Assembly: GCA_945863605.1 (NCBI GenBank)
Contig: CAMAZP010000002.1
Span: forward strand, 62,001-126,000
Origin: Chitinophaga pinensis
Lineage (GTDB): Bacteria > Bacteroidota > Bacteroidia > Flavobacteriales_D > Crocinitomicaceae
Direction: 5' to 3'
DNA: 64,000 nucleotides
Part shown: piece by piece, positions 58,844-64,000 of the stretch
How the letters are laid out: each line of letters begins with the position of its first letter
Position numbering within the stretch: the first letter of the stretch is position 1
Made by a program: the position numbers and the translations under genes
The notes under the pieces: generated by a model
Told to the model about the DNA's origin: nothing
Database searches by the model: none
Seen by the model: only the letters and a program-made list of their open reading frames with translations

Positions 58844-59635
58844 ATGGCAGAAGAATCAAATATGTCTTTTCTACAGCACCTCGAAGAATTAAGATGGAGA
58901 TTAGTGCGCTCCGCTATTGCAGTAATTATATTTGGAACCATTATTTGGTTTTATCAGGAAAAAATCATGAATCAGATTTTTTTAAAAATGGTTCAAAAAG
59001 ATTTCATTACATTCAAAGCGCTTTGTAAAATTTTTGGTGTTTGTGTGGAAGATATACCTGTGAAAATGCAAAGTATGACTGTTTCTGGACAATTCTCATA
59101 TGCACTAATGTTAAGTATAATGGGAGGCGTTGTTTTAGCATTTCCTTTTATTTTTTATCAAATTTGGTCTTTTGTTAAACCAGGATTGAAATTCACTGAG
59201 AAAAAAATGGCAAAAGGAATTGTTTTTTATGTTAGTTTCTTGTTTTTTCTCGGAATTGCATTTGGTTACTTCATTGTTGCACCTTTAAGTATTCAGTTTT
59301 TTGGAACATTTACAATGAGTTCTAAAATTGAAAATATTTTCACCATTAATTCTTATATGAGTACAGTAATTTCAACTGTTTTTTACACCGGGTTATTCTT
59401 TTTATTGCCTGTTGTTTCTTATTTTTTAACTAAAATTGGACTATTTGATTCGGCTTTTTTGATTAAATTTAGAAAGCATGCTATTGTTGCTATTTTGATT
59501 TTGGCAGCGGTCATAACGCCACCTGATGTATTATCACAAGTTATAGTTTCTATACCAATTTTAATACTTTATGAAGTTGGGATTTATGTTGCAAAACGCG
59601 TAGAAAAAAATCAAAAAAACGAAAATAAATCTTAA
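58844..59635 (+). CDS. tatC: Sec-independent translocase TatC
   Basis: MSFLQHLEELRWRLVRSAIAVI; FPFIFYQIWSFVKPGL; AAVITPPDVLSQ. Confidence 0.96.
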   Translation: MAEESNMSFLQHLEELRWRLVRSAIAVIIFGTIIWFYQEKIMNQIFLKMVQKDFITFKALCKIFGVCVEDIPVKMQSMTVSGQFSYALMLSIMGGVVLAFPFIFYQIWSFVKPGLKFTEKKMAKGIVFYVSFLFFLGIAFGYFIVAPLSIQFFGTFTMSSKIENIFTINSYMSTVISTVFYTGLFFLLPVVSYFLTKIGLFDSAFLIKFRKHAIVAILILAAVITPPDVLSQVIVSIPILILYEVGIYVAKRVEKNQKNENKS

Positions 59636-59637
59636 TT

Positions 59638-62091
59638 ATGAGATGTATTGTTCTATTTTTTTTTATTTGTTTTTGCTTTGTTGGTGTTAGTCAGCAAACA
59701 ACCATTAAGGGAAGAATAATAGACGGCGTTTCGGGTGAAATTTTACCTTTCACTAAAGTTCGTTTTCAAAATTCAAAAATCGGTACAATTTCAGATTCCT
59801 TAGGGAATTTTTTATTAGAAACTTATTACGCTACAGACTCCATAACTTTTTCATATACTGGTTATTTAACGCAAACGAAAAAAGTAAAAAAAGATCAAAT
59901 AAATAGTTTTGAGATTAAATTATTTTTGCTAACAAACGATTTAGAAGAAGTAGTTGTGAAAGCGCCCGATGAACTTCCTTCAACGCGCTTACATAAATTG
60001 GTGGTGGCGAATAAACCTATAAATAATAAAGAAAAACTCGAAGCTTACGAATACGAATTATATAATAAAATTCAACTCGACCTCAACAACATCGGCGATA
60101 AATTTACAGAGAATGGAATTGTAAAACGACTCGATGTCATTATGGACTATTTGGATTCAACTGACGAAGGGAAAACCTATCTACCTGTAATTTTAACAGA
60201 ATCAATATCTGATTTTTATTTCAAAAATAAACCTAAACTCAAAAAAGAGGTTGTAAAAGCTACACGTATCACAGGAATTGAAAACTTACAAGTTAATCAG
60301 TTTTTGGGTGACATGTACTTGGATATCAATATCTATGATAACATATACGATTTGTTCTATAAATCATTCATCAGCCCCGTTGCGCCTTATGCTAGAAATT
60401 ACTACAAATTCTACCTAGAGGACTCCACTTTTATAGGTAAAAATTGGTGCTATAAACTTAAATTTATACCAAAAAGAACCGGAGATTTAACTTTCGAAGG
60501 CGAAATGTGGATTCATGACACAACCTACGCAATTAAAAGAATGAGTGCAAATATTTCTCCGGGTGCTAATTTAAATTTCATAACTGATTTTTACTTCGAG
60601 CAAGAATTTGAGCAAGTGGAAAAAGAAGTCTGGATGATGGTTGAAGAGAAATTGATTGCAGATATTCGAGTTACTGAAAACTCCAAATTATATGGGTTAT
60701 TTGGTCGAAAATATAGCAGTAGAAAAAATATCTTAATAAATCAAAAGCGCGATGAAGATTTTTATAAAAGTGACAATACCGTTGAATTTTTAGATAGTGC
60801 AAAATTGCGAAATGATGATTATTGGAACAAAATGCGACATCTTGATCTAAGTGCTCAAGAAGGAAATATCATCGAAATGGTAGATTCGTTACAACAAACA
60901 CGATTCTTTAAGACATTAAAAAACTTGACCTATTTAGCAAGTACAGGCTATGTTCTATTGGGTAAAATTGAAGTAGGAAGTGTGTTTTCGTTAGTTGCTT
61001 TTAATCCTGTTGAGCAATTGCGCCTTGGTCTAGCCTTGAGAACTTCAAATAATTTTTCTAAACGGATTGAGTTAGGGGGAAAAGTCGCTTACGGATTTGG
61101 TGATGAAAAATTCAAATACATGGGGCAAATTCGTTACAATATAACTCCAAAAAAACGTGGAATGTTGACTGGGTTTTATTCTTATGACATTGAACAAATC
61201 GGGCAATCTGCAAGCGCTCTTTCAATGGGGAATACGTTTACAACCGTTTTGAGCACTGCTCCATTTAACAAACTTACTTTTGTAAATAAAGCAGGATTGA
61301 ATATTGAAAAAGACATTAAAAAAGACTTTATTTTATTTACTGGTGCTGAATGGAAATCATTTATACCGCTTGGATTAGCAAATTACCAAAGGACTCAAGG
61401 ATTTGATACAATCTCTATTTCCAACATCAAAACAACAGAATTTATAGCTCGTATTCGATGGGCAAAAAACGAAGAATTCTTATCAGGATATTTTGATCGT
61501 ACAAGTGTAACAACAACTAATCCTGTACTTTCCTTTCAAACAATTATTGGAGTCAAAGGCATTTTAGGAAGTCAGTACAACTATCAAAAATTTGAGTTTC
61601 AATTTGAACATTACCGACACCTAGGAGTATTTGGCAGGTTATATTACGGATTTACTGTTGGTTACATCAACGGAAAAACTGCTTATCCATTTTTGAAAGT
61701 ACATGAGGGAAATCAATCACTTTACTTAATGTATAGCGCGTTCAATAAACTCAATTTCTTAGAGTTAATATCTGATAAATATGTGGGCGGTTTTATTGAA
61801 AATAAGTGGGGTGGCTTATTGTTTGACCGTCTACCGTTAATTAAAAAATTAAAATTAAGACTTGTAACTACAGGTAAATTTGTTTTAGGAGATGTTAGTT
61901 CGCGCCATCAATCTGAGATGTTAATGCCAACTTTTGTAAAGAAATTTAACAATATTCCTTATGCGGAAACAAGTGTCGGAATAGAGAATATTTTAAAATT
62001 TGGACGTATTGACTTAGTTTGGCGAATGACTCATCTTGATCCAGGTGTTAGTCCATTAGGAATCAGAGCTAAGTTGGTATTTAATTTTTAG
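59638..62091 (+). CDS. DUF5686/carboxypeptidase-like regulatory domain outer membrane protein
   Basis: TIKGRIIDGVSGEILPFTKVRFQNSKIGTISDSLGNFLLE; large C-terminal barrel. Confidence 0.88.
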   Translation: MRCIVLFFFICFCFVGVSQQTTIKGRIIDGVSGEILPFTKVRFQNSKIGTISDSLGNFLLETYYATDSITFSYTGYLTQTKKVKKDQINSFEIKLFLLTNDLEEVVVKAPDELPSTRLHKLVVANKPINNKEKLEAYEYELYNKIQLDLNNIGDKFTENGIVKRLDVIMDYLDSTDEGKTYLPVILTESISDFYFKNKPKLKKEVVKATRITGIENLQVNQFLGDMYLDINIYDNIYDLFYKSFISPVAPYARNYYKFYLEDSTFIGKNWCYKLKFIPKRTGDLTFEGEMWIHDTTYAIKRMSANISPGANLNFITDFYFEQEFEQVEKEVWMMVEEKLIADIRVTENSKLYGLFGRKYSSRKNILINQKRDEDFYKSDNTVEFLDSAKLRNDDYWNKMRHLDLSAQEGNIIEMVDSLQQTRFFKTLKNLTYLASTGYVLLGKIEVGSVFSLVAFNPVEQLRLGLALRTSNNFSKRIELGGKVAYGFGDEKFKYMGQIRYNITPKKRGMLTGFYSYDIEQIGQSASALSMGNTFTTVLSTAPFNKLTFVNKAGLNIEKDIKKDFILFTGAEWKSFIPLGLANYQRTQGFDTISISNIKTTEFIARIRWAKNEEFLSGYFDRTSVTTTNPVLSFQTIIGVKGILGSQYNYQKFEFQFEHYRHLGVFGRLYYGFTVGYINGKTAYPFLKVHEGNQSLYLMYSAFNKLNFLELISDKYVGGFIENKWGGLLFDRLPLIKKLKLRLVTTGKFVLGDVSSRHQSEMLMPTFVKKFNNIPYAETSVGIENILKFGRIDLVWRMTHLDPGVSPLGIRAKLVFNF

Positions 62092-62103
62092 TAATTTCAC
62101 CAT

Positions 62104-62835
62104 ATGAAGTTGTACACCACAAATATTCTTAAAACGTATAAAGGTAGAAATGTTGTTGATGGTGTTTCTGTGGAGGTAAATCAAGGTGAAATTGTTGGTT
62201 TACTTGGTCCAAATGGCGCTGGAAAAACAACAACTTTCTACATGATTGTTGGTTTAGTTAGTCCTGATGAAGGAAAAGTTTTCTTAGACGAGCAAGAAAT
62301 TACTGGTTTACCAATGTACAAGCGTGCCCAACTCGGAATAGGATATTTACCACAAGAGGTTTCTGTTTTTAGAAAATTGAGCGTTGAGGATAATATTATG
62401 GCTATTTTAGAAATGACCGATTTAAAAAAGAATGAACGCGAGGAAAAACTAGAGACACTTTTAAGTGAATTTCATTTAGCACACGTTCGAAAAACTCTTG
62501 GAAATCGGCTTTCAGGTGGAGAGAAGAGAAGAACTGAAATTGCACGTGCGTTAGCAACGAATCCAAAATTTGTTCTGCTTGACGAACCTTTCGCTGGTGT
62601 CGACCCAATTGCAGTGGAAGACATTCAAAGCATTATATCAGAATTAAAAAAGCGAAACATCGGTATTCTCATTACCGATCATAATGTACAAGAAACACTT
62701 TCAATCACAGATAGAGCTTACCTACTATTTGAGGGAAGCATCCTAAAATCTGGTACGGCTGAGGAATTAGCTGCCGACGAACAAGTTCGTAAAGTATATT
62801 TAGGTCAGAATTTTGTTTTGAGAAAGAAAGTTTAA
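62104..62835 (+). CDS. lptB: LPS export ABC transporter ATP-binding protein
   Basis: [59 protein letters not shown]. Confidence 0.95.
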   Translation: MKLYTTNILKTYKGRNVVDGVSVEVNQGEIVGLLGPNGAGKTTTFYMIVGLVSPDEGKVFLDEQEITGLPMYKRAQLGIGYLPQEVSVFRKLSVEDNIMAILEMTDLKKNEREEKLETLLSEFHLAHVRKTLGNRLSGGEKRRTEIARALATNPKFVLLDEPFAGVDPIAVEDIQSIISELKKRNIGILITDHNVQETLSITDRAYLLFEGSILKSGTAEELAADEQVRKVYLGQNFVLRKKV

Positions 62836-62891
62836 CAGTGGAGAGTTTGTTTTTTGTAATTTTTTATAATTTGTGACCATTAATTGAACTT

Positions 62892-63638
62892 ATGAGACTA
62901 TACTTAAATCAAAAACAATACATTGAAACAAATGAACCTATAGATCTCTCGATTGGATTACAAACAGGAGAAAAAAATCTAAGAGCTTGGTATGTTAATC
63001 CCCCAAAATTTGAACCCGTAAGAGGAAATGGATTTATTGGTAGTGTTTTAGAGGGTGGATCTGTGAATTTTAGAGATGTTTTTTTTAATCCTCATGGACA
63101 TGGAACACATACTGAATGCCATGGTCATATTACACCTGAAATCGTTTCTGTCAATCAAAAATTAAAGAGTTATTTTTTTAAAGCCGCGCTAATAAGTGTC
63201 AAACCAATTAAATTAGAAAATGGTGACGAAATAATTACTAGAAATTTACTAGAATTGATGTTAAATGATTATGAACCGTTTGAAGCTTTGATTATCAGAA
63301 CATTGCCAAATTCGGTTGATAAATCGAGCAAAAACTATTCTGACACAAATCCTGCCTATCTAGATTTAAATGTAATCGAATTAATTGAACGCTTTGAAAT
63401 AAAGCACTTATTAATAGATCTACCATCAGTTGATCGAGAATCTGACGAAGGAAAATTAGCATTTCACCACGCATTTTGGAATGTTCCTGAAAATCCTAAT
63501 GACAAAACTATTACTGAATTAATTTATATAAATGATAGTGTCCCTGACGGATATTATTTGTTAGAATTACAAATGGCCCCGTTTGAAAATGACGCAAGCC
63601 CAAGTAGACCAGTTATTTACAGTATTTTATCTGTCTAG
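62892..63638 (+). CDS. Cyclase family protein (kynurenine formamidase-like)
   Basis: HGHGTHTECHGHI matches the cyclase-type HxGTHxDxxxH region; LLIDLPSVDRESDEGKLAFHHAFW. Confidence 0.8.
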   Translation: MRLYLNQKQYIETNEPIDLSIGLQTGEKNLRAWYVNPPKFEPVRGNGFIGSVLEGGSVNFRDVFFNPHGHGTHTECHGHITPEIVSVNQKLKSYFFKAALISVKPIKLENGDEIITRNLLELMLNDYEPFEALIIRTLPNSVDKSSKNYSDTNPAYLDLNVIELIERFEIKHLLIDLPSVDRESDEGKLAFHHAFWNVPENPNDKTITELIYINDSVPDGYYLLELQMAPFENDASPSRPVIYSILSV

Positions 63639-63651
63639 TGAAACACTGATT

Positions 63652-63960
63652 TCACTCACATATTCCTTTAAAAATTTCATCTGAATAAGTTTCATTAATT
63701 GAATTAACCAAAAAAGAGCGCTGTATTTCACCAGTTGCAGAAACAGTTAGCGATTGAGCTGGGAATTGATTATTAGTTGTAGAACTTAAAAATTCAAAAA
63801 CCACATCGTTCTTGATGAAATTCTTGAATTTTGAAAGTGAAATAGCTTGATTTTCAAAACAATAAACAAGGTATTCATTTATGTGGTTTTTTGCATTATA
63901 TCTTCGGCAATTACCAATGTTTTCAAATTCTTTTGTGCTACCTGTTGATTTAAAATTCAA
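63652..63960 (-). CDS. Hypothetical protein, probably 5'-incomplete at window edge
   Basis: ORF to stop at 63652; likely continues past base 64000. Confidence 0.45.
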   Translation of the reverse strand: MNFKSTGSTKEFENIGNCRRYNAKNHINEYLVYCFENQAISLSKFKNFIKNDVVFEFLSSTTNNQFPAQSLTVSATGEIQRSFLVNSINETYSDEIFKGICE

Positions 63961-64000
63961 TTGTGTATTGTTTTCACGTTGAATGCTGTCTGCGGAAATT

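Overview
The window is AT-rich Bacteroidetes/Flavobacteriales-type chromosome: T9SS C-terminal sorting domains, TAnnTTTG-type -7 boxes, DUF4494, DUF4271, YtxJ and TRL-like families. About 0.1-8.39 kb looks like a small integrated mobile element abutting the 3' end of a tRNA-Cys gene. It carries a tyrosine recombinase, a lamin-tail lipoprotein, an excisionase-like HTH protein, and a 786-aa protein that appears to fuse an A-family-like (TV-Pol-like) polymerase/primase domain to an SF3 helicase. Directly downstream is a ~330-bp array of GGTTACAACC-type iterons in two opposed clusters around an AT-rich core, a candidate replication origin. The rest (8.4-64 kb) is mostly ordinary housekeeping and envelope genes: T9SS adhesin, FadL/GDSL pair, cdd, pdxH, purN, hemD, TDO, lipB, hemL, kynU, pth, rluB-like, mutS, pheS, tatC, lptB. 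Further points of interest are: a 111-bp concentric imperfect palindrome (21.9 kb); a branched-structure intergenic region between convergent genes (17.3-17.6 kb); a decayed PIN-type toxin/antitoxin remnant (51.5 kb); heptamer and octamer tandem arrays (33.8-34.0 kb); two tandem lipoprotein families (55.6-58.2 kb); a GDSL-like protein that seems to lack the nucleophilic Ser; and several genes whose -7 box abuts the start codon (predicted leaderless). All assignments come from reading the sequence; no database search was run.
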